A stretch of 5,960 nucleotides of DNA, from assembly GCA_001872995.1 (NCBI GenBank), contig MNXO01000101.1:1-5960 (forward strand), written 5' to 3'. Every line of letters begins with the position of its first letter. Positions within the stretch are counted from its first letter, which is position 1. The notes under the pieces are model-generated. The model was not told the origin of the DNA. It was given only the letters and a program-made list of their open reading frames with translations, and did no database searches. Positions 1 through 5,960 of the stretch are shown here, in pieces. The position numbers and the translations under genes are program-made. The stretch comes from Bacteroidetes bacterium CG2_30_32_10. GTDB lineage: Bacteria > Bacteroidota > Bacteroidia > Bacteroidales > CG2-30-32-10.

Positions 1-60
1 AGAAGTAGTGGGAGCTAATAAGTAATTTATAGCATTTTTAATTTGCTAAACAGTTTGAAT

Positions 61-97
61 AAAAACCTGCAAAGTTGGAGAACTTTGCAGGTTTTTT
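61..97 (+). terminator. Strong intrinsic terminator, possibly bidirectional
   Basis: Bases 61-76 are the exact reverse complement of 81-96, giving a perfect 16-bp stem (core AACCTGCAAAGTT) closed by a GGAG tetraloop. On the plus strand it runs into six T (92-97) and then ATTTTT, the classic form of a rho-independent terminator. On the minus strand the stem ends in five T, so it could also stop leftward transcription. No gene in the window points towards it on the plus strand, so it most likely ends a plus-strand gene whose coding part finishes at or left of the window edge. It also insulates that gene from the leftward gapN unit. Confidence 0.85.
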
Positions 98-147
98 ATT
101 TTTAGAGAATAGTTCTTGTAAGTACCACTAAGCCTAATTTATTCCAC

Positions 148-177
148 AAAAAAACCCATCTCCTTTGGAGACAGGGT
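148..177 (-). terminator. Intrinsic terminator of the leftward (gapN) transcript
   Basis: Read on the minus strand, this is a hairpin with an outer arm ACCC/GGGT (177-174 with 157-154), a small asymmetric internal loop, and an inner 5-bp stem TCTCC/GGAGA closed by AAA. A run of seven T follows (154-148). The polarity of the T-tract is right only for minus-strand transcription. It is the first good terminator after the gapN stop codon, about 290 nt downstream, so it probably ends the gapN transcript and leaves a long 3' untranslated region, or it ends a separate small RNA made from that stretch. Confidence 0.7.
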
Positions 178-466
178 AATATCAATTCATCCCATTAATG
201 CCACAAATTCGCAGATTATTTATTGTTAAGCATTTTCTAAAATAAATGATAAAGTGCTAAATAAAAGTTTGTTGGTAAGGGAAAAATGATTCATGCGGTA
301 TAAAAAAAATCAAACACATCCACTATTTTCAAGAGTTTTAGTAAAAAGCAGTATGTCAAACTATAAAACATACGATGATAAAAGCATTAGATTTGTTTAA
401 TCGATTACGCTAATGCGTAATTCGGGTTTATTCAGTAGTCCCTATTTATGCGTATTTCGTATTGTT
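178..466. other. Non-coding stretch downstream of gapN
   Basis: These roughly 290 bases lie between the gapN stop codon and the minus-strand terminator. On either strand I find only ORFs of 15-26 codons with no recognisable product. The stretch holds the hairpin and diverged repeat described separately at 402-459. At 197-216 there is a phrase whose minus-strand reading (AATCTGCGAATTTGTGGC) resembles an intergenic repeat type I recall from Bacteroidota genomes. No tRNA fold, riboswitch or promoter match was recognised. It is best read as a long 3' untranslated region of gapN, with an undetected small RNA as the alternative. Confidence 0.5.
402..459. repeat. Hairpin plus diverged direct repeat just past gapN
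   Basis: Bases 402-424 form a hairpin: CG-ATTACGC pairs with GCGTAAT-CG (9 bp, one bulged T at 422) around a TAAT loop. The right arm region ATGCGTAATTCG (413-424) recurs 35 bp further on as ATGCGTATTTCG (448-459), matching at 11 of 12 positions. The GCGTAAT-like word therefore occurs three times within 60 bp, once inverted. The hairpin lies 43-65 nt beyond the gapN stop codon and has no T-tract on either side, so it is not an ordinary intrinsic terminator. It may stabilise the 3' end of the mRNA or be a remnant of a short interspersed repeat. Confidence 0.5.
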
Positions 467-2089
467 TTAAAATATGTAATCGGTGGAAAGAAAGGTGGAT
501 TTCTGCTCTTTTACAATATTTGAAATAATACTTTTATTTAAATCTGACTCTTTGGCAGCTACAAGCGTTCTTATCGTAAATACTTTTAAGGCATCCGAAA
601 CAGAAAGCGTTCCCTCTGCAGAATCTTTTCTGCCTGTAAAAGGTAAAATATCAGGTCCTCTTTGGCATTGACTGTTAATATTTACTCTACAAACTTGATT
701 TACCAAAGTGTCAATTAATTTGCCAATGGTATTGGTATCCTTCCCAAAAATGCTTGCTTGTTGTCCATAATTTGATTGAATGATGTAATTTAAAGGCTCC
801 TCAATATCTTCATAACTAACGATTGGAATAATTGGTCCAAATTGTTCTTCACGATATATCCTCATTTTTTCATTTACAGGAAATAGAACGGCAGGATAAA
901 AAAATGATTTGTGATAATAACCGCCCCCACTATTTTTATTGGTAATCTGGGCACCATATTTTATCGCATCCTGTATGAGTTCAGAAAGATATTCTGACTT
1001 ATTTGGCTCTGGTAAAGGGGTGAGACTAACGTCTTTTTCCCATGGCACACCTATGATTAGTTCAGATAACTCTTTATTTAATTGTTCAATAAAAGCTTCA
1101 ACAATATTTTTGTGAACAAAAATAATTTTTAATGCAGTACATCGCTGACCGTTAAAAGAAGTGGCTCCCATAAGACATTCTTTTGCAACCGATTCAATTT
1201 CTGCATCTGGAAGAATAATTGCAGGGTTTTTAGCTTCCAAACCCAATATACATTTTAGACGGTGCGGTTTGGGATGTAGTTTCTTCAATATATCTGCTAC
1301 CTTGCTCGAACCAATAAATGCCAATACATTGATTTTACCAGATTCCATAAGTGGAGTAATTACTTTTTCACCAACTCCATAAACAGTATTTACAACTCCT
1401 GAAGGAAATGACTTTTTAAAAGCCTCTAATAATGGTTTGTGTAATAATACCCCTAATTTTGGTGGTTTAAAAATAATGGTATTACCCATTATTAATGCAG
1501 GTATTAATGTAGCAAAGGTTTCATTTAATGGATAATTATAAGGACCCATACATAGGACAACGCCAAGTGGAGTTCGTCTAATTTGAGAAATTACATGCTG
1601 AGAAATCACAAATCGCGAAGAAGCTCTGTCTAATTCTTTAAGAGCATCAATAGTATCCATGATATATTCAACAGTTCTGTCAAATTCCTTCTGTGAATCG
1701 CCCAAGCTTTTTCCTATTTCCCACATCAATAGTTTTACTACCGTTTCTCTTTCTGTCTTCATTTGAAAGACAAATTCTTTTATACATTCTATTCTTTCTT
1801 CAATACTCATAGAGGACCATTTGCCTTTGCCATTATTATATGCGGCTATTGCAGAATCTAAAGCCCCCAACGACTGTTCTTTTCCCATTAAAGGATAGCT
1901 ACCAATATAGTTTTTATATTCAGTTCCATATTTTATGAATATTGGCGAATAAACCGCTTGCATTTCACCCTTCCAATATCTAATTTCCCCATTGATGAGG
2001 TATTCGGTTTGTTCTATAGGAGAAGATAGTTTGTATTCATCTGGGATTTGTTCTAAAGATGGGAAAATGGTATCAATTTTTTGTTTCAT
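467..2089 (-). CDS. gapN: NADP-dependent non-phosphorylating glyceraldehyde-3-phosphate dehydrogenase (GapN, aldehyde dehydrogenase family)
   Basis: This cytoplasmic enzyme oxidises glyceraldehyde 3-phosphate directly to 3-phosphoglycerate with NADP+, giving NADPH and bypassing the ATP-forming GAPDH/PGK pair. The 540-aa product has the complete aldehyde dehydrogenase fold: oxyanion Asn185 in GPYNYP, cofactor Lys208 in FKPP, general base Glu285 in LGLEAKNP, nucleophile Cys317 in NGQRC, and EEQFGP at 414-419. In a hand alignment the four phosphate-binding residues of Streptococcus mutans GapN (R124, Y170, R301, R459) correspond to R138, Y186, R316 and R477, the last in CQRGPDxxPF. This is what separates GapN from other aldehyde dehydrogenases. 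The protein is longer than the usual 475-500 aa, with extra residues at the N-terminus and a tail of about 25 residues. The ATG at 2089 is in-frame and has no Shine-Dalgarno sequence. The 111-bp gap upstream shows no convincing promoter, so readthrough from the FGE-like gene is possible. Confidence 0.88.
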   Translation of the reverse strand: MKQKIDTIFPSLEQIPDEYKLSSPIEQTEYLINGEIRYWKGEMQAVYSPIFIKYGTEYKNYIGSYPLMGKEQSLGALDSAIAAYNNGKGKWSSMSIEERIECIKEFVFQMKTERETVVKLLMWEIGKSLGDSQKEFDRTVEYIMDTIDALKELDRASSRFVISQHVISQIRRTPLGVVLCMGPYNYPLNETFATLIPALIMGNTIIFKPPKLGVLLHKPLLEAFKKSFPSGVVNTVYGVGEKVITPLMESGKINVLAFIGSSKVADILKKLHPKPHRLKCILGLEAKNPAIILPDAEIESVAKECLMGATSFNGQRCTALKIIFVHKNIVEAFIEQLNKELSELIIGVPWEKDVSLTPLPEPNKSEYLSELIQDAIKYGAQITNKNSGGGYYHKSFFYPAVLFPVNEKMRIYREEQFGPIIPIVSYEDIEEPLNYIIQSNYGQQASIFGKDTNTIGKLIDTLVNQVCRVNINSQCQRGPDILPFTGRKDSAEGTLSVSDALKVFTIRTLVAAKESDLNKSIISNIVKEQKSTFLSTDYIF

Positions 2090-2200
2090 AATGCGACAAT
2101 ATTAGTTTTTGATGAGTAGTTATAATATTAAAAATTAAAAGCTTATCGAAAAGCAGTATTAGTAGTTATCCAAAAGCAACAAAAGAAAATGAAATAGATA

Positions 2201-3118
2201 TTACTGATAAAACTCCAATACACACCTAAAACCCAGCCATGGTTGAGCTTCGGAATAAGAAGTTGTTTTAAGTGCATCGCAATCAATGGCATAATCTTTA
2301 TAAGAACCACCAAGGGCAATTCCTTTTTCTTCGGTCATTTCGCTTACGTTGCCGAAAATGCAATAAAGTCCTAACCTATCGGGGTCGTAAGAATAGATGG
2401 GGAAAGCTCCTTCTCTATAAATATTTATCAATTCAAGCATGTTGGCACAAGGCTTATCTATTTTAACATTTAAAAAATAACAACCTTCTGTATTACTCGA
2501 ATCAATATGTGTAGTTTGGTTTTCCAGCAAATGTGGACCCAAATTTATAGCAAAATTAATCCATTCCTCTTTTTTCATCATTCTTGCTTTAACTTTATAG
2601 CCTGTTTTGCTAATGCGTTTGTCTTTATTTGCTAATTCGGTTCGCCATAATAAATATGCTTGAGCCTGCTCGTAAGTAATCCCAACAATAGGTAATTTTA
2701 AATTGCGTAAGAGTTTTTCCCCCACTTCTCCCTTAACTTCTAAAATAAATAAGGGTAAATAAAATAGAATATTTGAATTGTCACCCCAAAAAGAATATAG
2801 TGCATCCACGTTTGAAGTTTCCATATCTTTTAAACGAAGAAATGTTTGCATCATAAAACGGTATTTTTCAGGTAAAAGGAGCGTATCGGGCATCATTTTC
2901 TCAAAACCCTCATTGAGCTTATTTAGTTCTTCGTTATAATAATTAGTATAAATAAACGAAAGCCAATCGCTCACTGAAACTTCACCTTGGTCTATCATTA
3001 GCTGTGTTCCTTCTATTTTTATAGAAGTACTTCCAATTTTCTTGGGAAACTGAAATGTTTGGGCATATAATCCTAAATTGATAAATGACAAAAAAAGGAT
3101 AAAAATAAGTCTTTTCAT
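2201..3118 (-). CDS. Secreted FGE/SUMF1-fold protein, probably not a catalytic formylglycine-generating enzyme
   Basis: The 305-aa product begins with a clear signal peptide (MKRLIFILFLSFINLGLYAQ, probable cut near residue 20) and has no lipobox cysteine, so it should be a soluble exported or periplasmic protein. The mature part carries a diverged sulfatase-modifying-factor fold in the usual order: MIDQGEVSVSDWLSF (41-55), PIVGITYEQAQAYLLWR (143-159), a weak LPTEAEWE-like segment RMMKKEEW (179-186), GLYCIFGNVSEM (250-261), LGGS (269-272) and the terminal GFR (297-299). An insertion of about 80 residues lies between the first and second blocks. True formylglycine-generating enzymes have two cysteines after GGS. 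Here the first is Asp275 and only the second, Cys280, remains, so oxidation of sulfatases is unlikely. A structural or binding role is more plausible, as for the GldJ/GldK gliding and type IX secretion proteins that share this fold, but it is not one of those by length or lipidation. It has its own likely promoter. I cannot name a function. Confidence 0.8.
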   Translation of the reverse strand: MKRLIFILFLSFINLGLYAQTFQFPKKIGSTSIKIEGTQLMIDQGEVSVSDWLSFIYTNYYNEELNKLNEGFEKMMPDTLLLPEKYRFMMQTFLRLKDMETSNVDALYSFWGDNSNILFYLPLFILEVKGEVGEKLLRNLKLPIVGITYEQAQAYLLWRTELANKDKRISKTGYKVKARMMKKEEWINFAINLGPHLLENQTTHIDSSNTEGCYFLNVKIDKPCANMLELINIYREGAFPIYSYDPDRLGLYCIFGNVSEMTEEKGIALGGSYKDYAIDCDALKTTSYSEAQPWLGFRCVLEFYQ

Positions 3119-3166
3119 AATGGTAAGTATTAAATTCTAATCCTTTGACAATAATTATTTTGAAAT

Positions 3167-3197
3167 CAAATTTACTTCTTTTTGGGACGGAAACCAA
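3167..3197 (-). promoter_or_regulatory. Bacteroidota-type sigma promoter for the FGE-like gene
   Basis: On the minus strand there is TTG (3197-3195), a 20-nt spacer, then TAAATTTG (3174-3167), an exact match to the TAnnTTTG -7 element of the Bacteroidota primary sigma factor, with the -33 TTG at the expected distance. Transcription should start near 3160, leaving a leader of about 42 nt before the ATG at 3118. It sits in the 132-bp gap after the kinase, so the FGE-like gene, and perhaps gapN, can be transcribed without it. No intrinsic terminator was seen after the kinase stop at 3251, so readthrough may also contribute. Confidence 0.6.
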
Positions 3198-3250
3198 TAA
3201 TTTACTTAAAAATTAACAAAAATCTTTACCCCAAATAGAGAATGTATCAT

Positions 3251-5752
3251 TTAAACTATAGGAGGACACCATTTGTTAATCGTTTTTTCTATATCTTCTA
3301 ATTTTACTGGTTTTGCAAGACAGTCATCCATACCTTCAGCAATATATTGTTCGTTAAATCCTTCTAAAACATTGGCACTTAAAGCAATAATTGGGGGGAG
3401 CGATTGATGTTGTTTTCTCAATTCTTTAACAGCCGTAATTCCATCCATTACAGGCATTTGAATATCCATAAAAATAAGGTCGAATTTGGTTTTTTCTATC
3501 TGTGCTAATGCAATTAGTCCATTAGAAGCAATGGTTGTTTTACAACCAAACTGCTGAAACATCATTTCTAAAACTTTCTGATTAATCATTTTATCTTCCA
3601 CCAATAAAACGGAAAGGTTGGATATGTTGGTGTGTTCAATCTTTTCTTTGGACATTTTTTCATTTATTATGTTTGTATTTATTGCCTTTGCAAGGAGTGT
3701 AAACCAAAAACTACTCCCATTTTTTCCATCACTTTCCACATTTATTTCGCCACCCATTAGTTCAACTAACTTTCTACATATTGACAAACCAAGACCAGAG
3801 CCTTTTTTGAGTGTGGGAGCGGCATTCAATTGCGTGAATACATTAAACAAGAAAGCTTGATCTGTTTTGCTAATACCTATTCCTGTATCTGCTATTTCTA
3901 TTTTAACTTTTATATTATTGACTTCCGCAGATGCTATCTCTAATTTAACAGTTATAGTGCCTTTTTCAGTAAACTTTACTGCATTAGAAATCAAATTGGT
4001 AATAACTTCCATAAGCCGCATTTCATCTGCTTCAATGAAGTCTGGCAAGTTATTGGCAAGTTGAAACTTTAGTTGCAATTCTTTTTTTTCAACCAAAGAA
4101 GAAAACAAAAGCTGTATTTTTCTGATTAATGCCTTTGTACTAAAAACTATTGGGCGTAGTTCCATTTTCCCTGCTTCAATTTTAGAAAGGTCTAAAATAT
4201 CATTTATTATCATTAGCAAAACCTCGGAAGAATTGCGAAGTATTTCAATGTATTCTTTTTGTTTCTCATCTAAGTTTGTTTTTTCTAAGAAGTCTATCAT
4301 TCCAACAATTCCAGTCATTGGGGTGCGAATTTCGTGACTCATATTTGCAAGAAACTGTTGTTTAAAGCTTGCTGTTACTTCTAATTCTTCTTTTTGCTGA
4401 CTTATTTGAATGTTTTTGTCTAATAAGATTTTGTTTGTTTTATATTTGTTTCTGTATGCAATATACAAAGCAATTATAAATAATATCACCAATATAAAAC
4501 CAGCAATAAGTATATTTCGCTGCAATTCGCGATTTTTAATTTCAGCTTTGGTTTTTTCGAGCAATATATGCTGAATAGCAAGTTCTTTTTCTTTCTGAAA
4601 TGTTTCTACACTAATCCTTAATCCCGTAAATTTGCCATCAGATTGTTGGTTGATAAGCGAATCCGTTGTTTGCATAAACAAAGTCAAGTATTCATCTTCT
4701 TTTTGCTCATTATTGAGCTTGCTATATATTTGAACCAATAAATAATCACAGTTTCGTATTTCGTTTAATGAGGATGAGCTTTCTATCTGTTTTAAAGCTT
4801 GTTGGGCAAAAGAAAGTGCTAGGTCATATTGTTTTGTTAGCAAATAACAATGAGCAATTTTTTGCATAATAACTGAAATGGCAAATTTATCATTCAAAAA
4901 TAAAGTATCGGCATGAATAGCTAGTTGATAGTTTGCAATTGCTTTCTCATATTTTTGTTGTACCTCATTAAGCAGGGCAATAGATTGATATATTTCGCTA
5001 AAAAAGCGTTTTTTATCATAATTATTCTTTTCTGTTTTAAGAATAATATTGCGTGCAAGATTCAAATAATAATAGGCTTTGTCATATTCTTGCATTTTAA
5101 GATAAGTATCGCCAAAATATCGGTACGAATGGGCAATTAAAAAAGAATCGTTCAATCTTTGGCGAAAAGAAAGTGCTAAATTAAAATAATATAATGCAGA
5201 ATCTTGTTCTCCTAATCTGTTTTTTACCAATCCAATATTGTTTAAAGCAACTGCAGCCCCATAATCATTTTTGACTTTAATAAAAATAGTAGCAGATTTT
5301 CGAAAATACTTAATAGGGATTTTGTTGTTGTTATCCGCAAAAAAACAATTCCCAATATCAATTAAATAATATCCAGTTGAATCTTCTTTGCCAGTTTCAA
5401 CCATGGTTTTGTATCCTTTAAAATAATATTGCATTGCGGAGTAATACTGTTTTTGCGAAAAAAACACACCTCCCACAACATTGCAATGACCTGCCACACT
5501 GTTTTTATCTCCTCTTTTTTCAGCAATGCGAATTGCTAATTGTCCATAAGATAAGCATAAATAAGGGTTAGCGCCTTTGGTTTCATTTTCTAATAATAGC
5601 AAGGTATTGCTAACGGTTACCCCATTGCTATCAATAGATTGGTAATAAGATAGAAGCTTTTGCAAAGAATCTAAAGCCTCATTACTATTTTGGTTGTAAC
5701 TATTTAGAATCAAACAAAAAAAGAAAAAGAAAAATGCAATTTGTTTTTTCAA
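3251..5752 (-). CDS. TPR-containing hybrid sensor histidine kinase/response regulator
   Basis: This is an inner-membrane sensor that autophosphorylates on histidine and passes the phosphate to its own receiver. The 833-aa domain order is: signal peptide (1 to about 21, with six Phe at 7-12); about six or seven TPR-type helical repeats (roughly 60-360), predicted periplasmic; one membrane helix (about 413-433); a coiled-coil linker (434-465); HisKA with phospho-acceptor His473 in MSHEIRTP; HATPase_c with N-box Asn586/Asn590, G1 DTGIGIS (622-628) and G2 GSGLGLS (651-657); and a receiver (about 713-828) with acidic Glu719/Asp720, phospho-acceptor Asp763 in FMDIQMP, Ser792 and Lys814. All catalytic residues are present. 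There is no HPt or DNA-binding domain, so a separate partner must carry the signal on. The start is TTG. An in-frame TGA lies four codons upstream, and the next in-frame Met is residue 107, beyond the signal peptide, so TTG is the only start that keeps the export signal. The ligand is unknown. Confidence 0.9.
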   Translation of the reverse strand: MKKQIAFFFFFFCLILNSYNQNSNEALDSLQKLLSYYQSIDSNGVTVSNTLLLLENETKGANPYLCLSYGQLAIRIAEKRGDKNSVAGHCNVVGGVFFSQKQYYSAMQYYFKGYKTMVETGKEDSTGYYLIDIGNCFFADNNNKIPIKYFRKSATIFIKVKNDYGAAVALNNIGLVKNRLGEQDSALYYFNLALSFRQRLNDSFLIAHSYRYFGDTYLKMQEYDKAYYYLNLARNIILKTEKNNYDKKRFFSEIYQSIALLNEVQQKYEKAIANYQLAIHADTLFLNDKFAISVIMQKIAHCYLLTKQYDLALSFAQQALKQIESSSSLNEIRNCDYLLVQIYSKLNNEQKEDEYLTLFMQTTDSLINQQSDGKFTGLRISVETFQKEKELAIQHILLEKTKAEIKNRELQRNILIAGFILVILFIIALYIAYRNKYKTNKILLDKNIQISQQKEELEVTASFKQQFLANMSHEIRTPMTGIVGMIDFLEKTNLDEKQKEYIEILRNSSEVLLMIINDILDLSKIEAGKMELRPIVFSTKALIRKIQLLFSSLVEKKELQLKFQLANNLPDFIEADEMRLMEVITNLISNAVKFTEKGTITVKLEIASAEVNNIKVKIEIADTGIGISKTDQAFLFNVFTQLNAAPTLKKGSGLGLSICRKLVELMGGEINVESDGKNGSSFWFTLLAKAINTNIINEKMSKEKIEHTNISNLSVLLVEDKMINQKVLEMMFQQFGCKTTIASNGLIALAQIEKTKFDLIFMDIQMPVMDGITAVKELRKQHQSLPPIIALSANVLEGFNEQYIAEGMDDCLAKPVKLEDIEKTINKWCPPIV

Positions 5753-5765
5753 TATTAGGTTTCAT
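5700..5765 (-). promoter_or_regulatory. Out-of-frame upstream ATG overlapping the kinase start, with homopolymer tracts
   Basis: An ATG at 5765-5763 lies 13 nt upstream of the kinase TTG in a different frame. It opens a 21-codon ORF that ends at TAG (5702-5700) inside the kinase signal-peptide coding region. Runs of A on the minus strand (T at 5744-5749) and of T (A at 5716-5722, 5724-5728 and 5730-5734) lie in the overlap. Loss of one base in the first run would join the ATG to the kinase frame and give a normal-looking signal peptide, beginning MKPNIEKQIAFF. It may be an overlapping leader ORF, a slippage site, or a sequencing error that hides an ATG start. Confidence 0.35.
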
Positions 5766-5822
5766 TTATAAGCAACTCGAACACAATAAATCATAATACT
5801 CTTTGTGCAGTTGTGTTTTGGT

Positions 5823-5861
5823 GGTTTTATAAAACGTTAAAACAGAATTTTGTTTTAAACC
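5823..5861. repeat. Inverted-repeat cluster of GTTTTA half-sites upstream of the kinase
   Basis: Within 39 bp there are four copies of the hexamer GTTTTA in alternating orientation (starting at 5824, 5830, 5838 and 5852). The first two form the perfect 12-bp palindrome GTTTTATAAAAC (5824-5835). The last two form an inverted repeat, TTAAAACA (5837-5844) with TGTTTTAA (5851-5858), around a 6-nt loop. The outer ends GGTTT and AAACC are also complementary. The cluster lies about 70-110 nt upstream of the kinase start codon, a fitting place for an operator or a leader hairpin. The strong AT bias makes chance palindromes common, so this is tentative. I saw no convincing TAnnTTTG promoter between here and the start codon. 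Confidence 0.35.
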
Positions 5862-5960
5862 ATAAAGATAAATAAATATTTATTAGGTTATTGCTTTTAA
5901 TATTTAAGCTAAAAGTAAATGGAACGATATATGACAAAATAACAGTTTTTTAAATAAACC

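Noticed and set aside
2..25. Possible C-terminal tail of a plus-strand gene (EVVGANK then TAA)
   Set aside because: Seven codons cannot identify a gene, and another frame also stays open for five codons before its stop. The terminator at 61-97 makes an upstream plus-strand gene likely, but its reading frame cannot be fixed.
226..371. Two tiny minus-strand ORFs of 26 and 22 codons that overlap by ATGA
   Set aside because: The overlap looks like translational coupling, but the peptides are low-complexity, of the sort expected from AT-rich DNA, with no start signal or recognisable motif.
353..400. 15-codon plus-strand ORF starting MSNYKTYDDK
   Set aside because: It is too short and lacks a promoter match or known relatives; chance is the simplest explanation.
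2092..2107. TAATATTG just upstream of gapN as a -7 promoter element
   Set aside because: It has one mismatch to TAnnTTTG, no TTG at the right distance upstream, and would place the transcript start at or inside the start codon.
2125..2165. Possible terminator after the FGE-like gene (GCTT/AAGC hairpin then a T-rich stretch)
   Set aside because: The stem is only about four pairs and the T-run is broken by A, so it is not credible as an intrinsic terminator.
2982..3197. 71-codon minus-strand ORF overlapping the start of the FGE-like gene
   Set aside because: It is a different frame of the signal-peptide region and promoter gap, with no domain. The overlapped frame has clear signal-peptide and FGE motifs.
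5871..5884. 14-bp palindrome AATAAATATTTATT
   Set aside because: It is made only of A and T in an AT-rich leader, and such palindromes are expected by chance.
1..5960. CRISPR arrays, tRNA/rRNA genes, transposases and phage or defence genes
   Set aside because: I looked for direct-repeat arrays, cloverleaf patterns and recombinase motifs on both strands and found none.

Overview
The window reads as a chromosomal piece from a low-GC member of the Bacteroidota (Flavobacteriia/Sphingobacteriia-like). The signs are strong AT bias, no Shine-Dalgarno sequence ahead of any of the three genes, a close match to the Bacteroidota housekeeping promoter (TTG, 20-nt spacer, TAAATTTG), signal peptides ending in a Gln or Ala-Gln, and a periplasmic-TPR hybrid histidine kinase of a type common in that phylum. 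The phylum call is good. The genus cannot be judged from the sequence.

All three genes lie on the minus strand, so transcription runs from right to left. From right to left: a leader of about 200 bp holding an inverted-repeat cluster of GTTTTA hexamers (5823-5861); an 833-aa hybrid histidine kinase (5752-3251) starting at TTG, with signal peptide, TPR array, one membrane helix, HisKA, HATPase and a C-terminal receiver; a 132-bp gap with a promoter (3197-3167); a 305-aa secreted protein with a degenerate sulfatase-modifying-factor (FGE/SUMF1) fold (3118-2201); a 111-bp gap with no clear signal; and a 540-aa aldehyde dehydrogenase whose active-site and phosphate-binding residues identify it as GapN, the non-phosphorylating NADP-dependent glyceraldehyde-3-phosphate dehydrogenase (2089-467). 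The left 466 bp are non-coding. They hold a compact hairpin plus a diverged direct repeat just past gapN, a minus-strand intrinsic terminator (177-148) that probably ends the gapN transcript, and a perfect 16-bp-stem terminator (61-97) that probably belongs to a plus-strand gene ending at or just before the left edge.

The three genes have no obvious common pathway. GapN is cytoplasmic central metabolism: it makes NADPH while bypassing the ATP-forming step of lower glycolysis. The kinase and the FGE-like protein both have parts outside the cytoplasm, so a sensor/ligand relation between these neighbours is possible, but that is an inference from adjacency only. The internal promoter suggests the FGE-like gene can be expressed without the kinase.

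I see no mobile element, CRISPR array, tRNA or rRNA, and no clear sign of an undescribed multi-gene system. The points most worth a second look are the loss of one catalytic cysteine in the FGE-like protein, the ambiguous start of the kinase (a TTG start, an out-of-frame upstream ATG and homopolymer tracts), and the roughly 290-nt untranslated stretch between gapN and its terminator.
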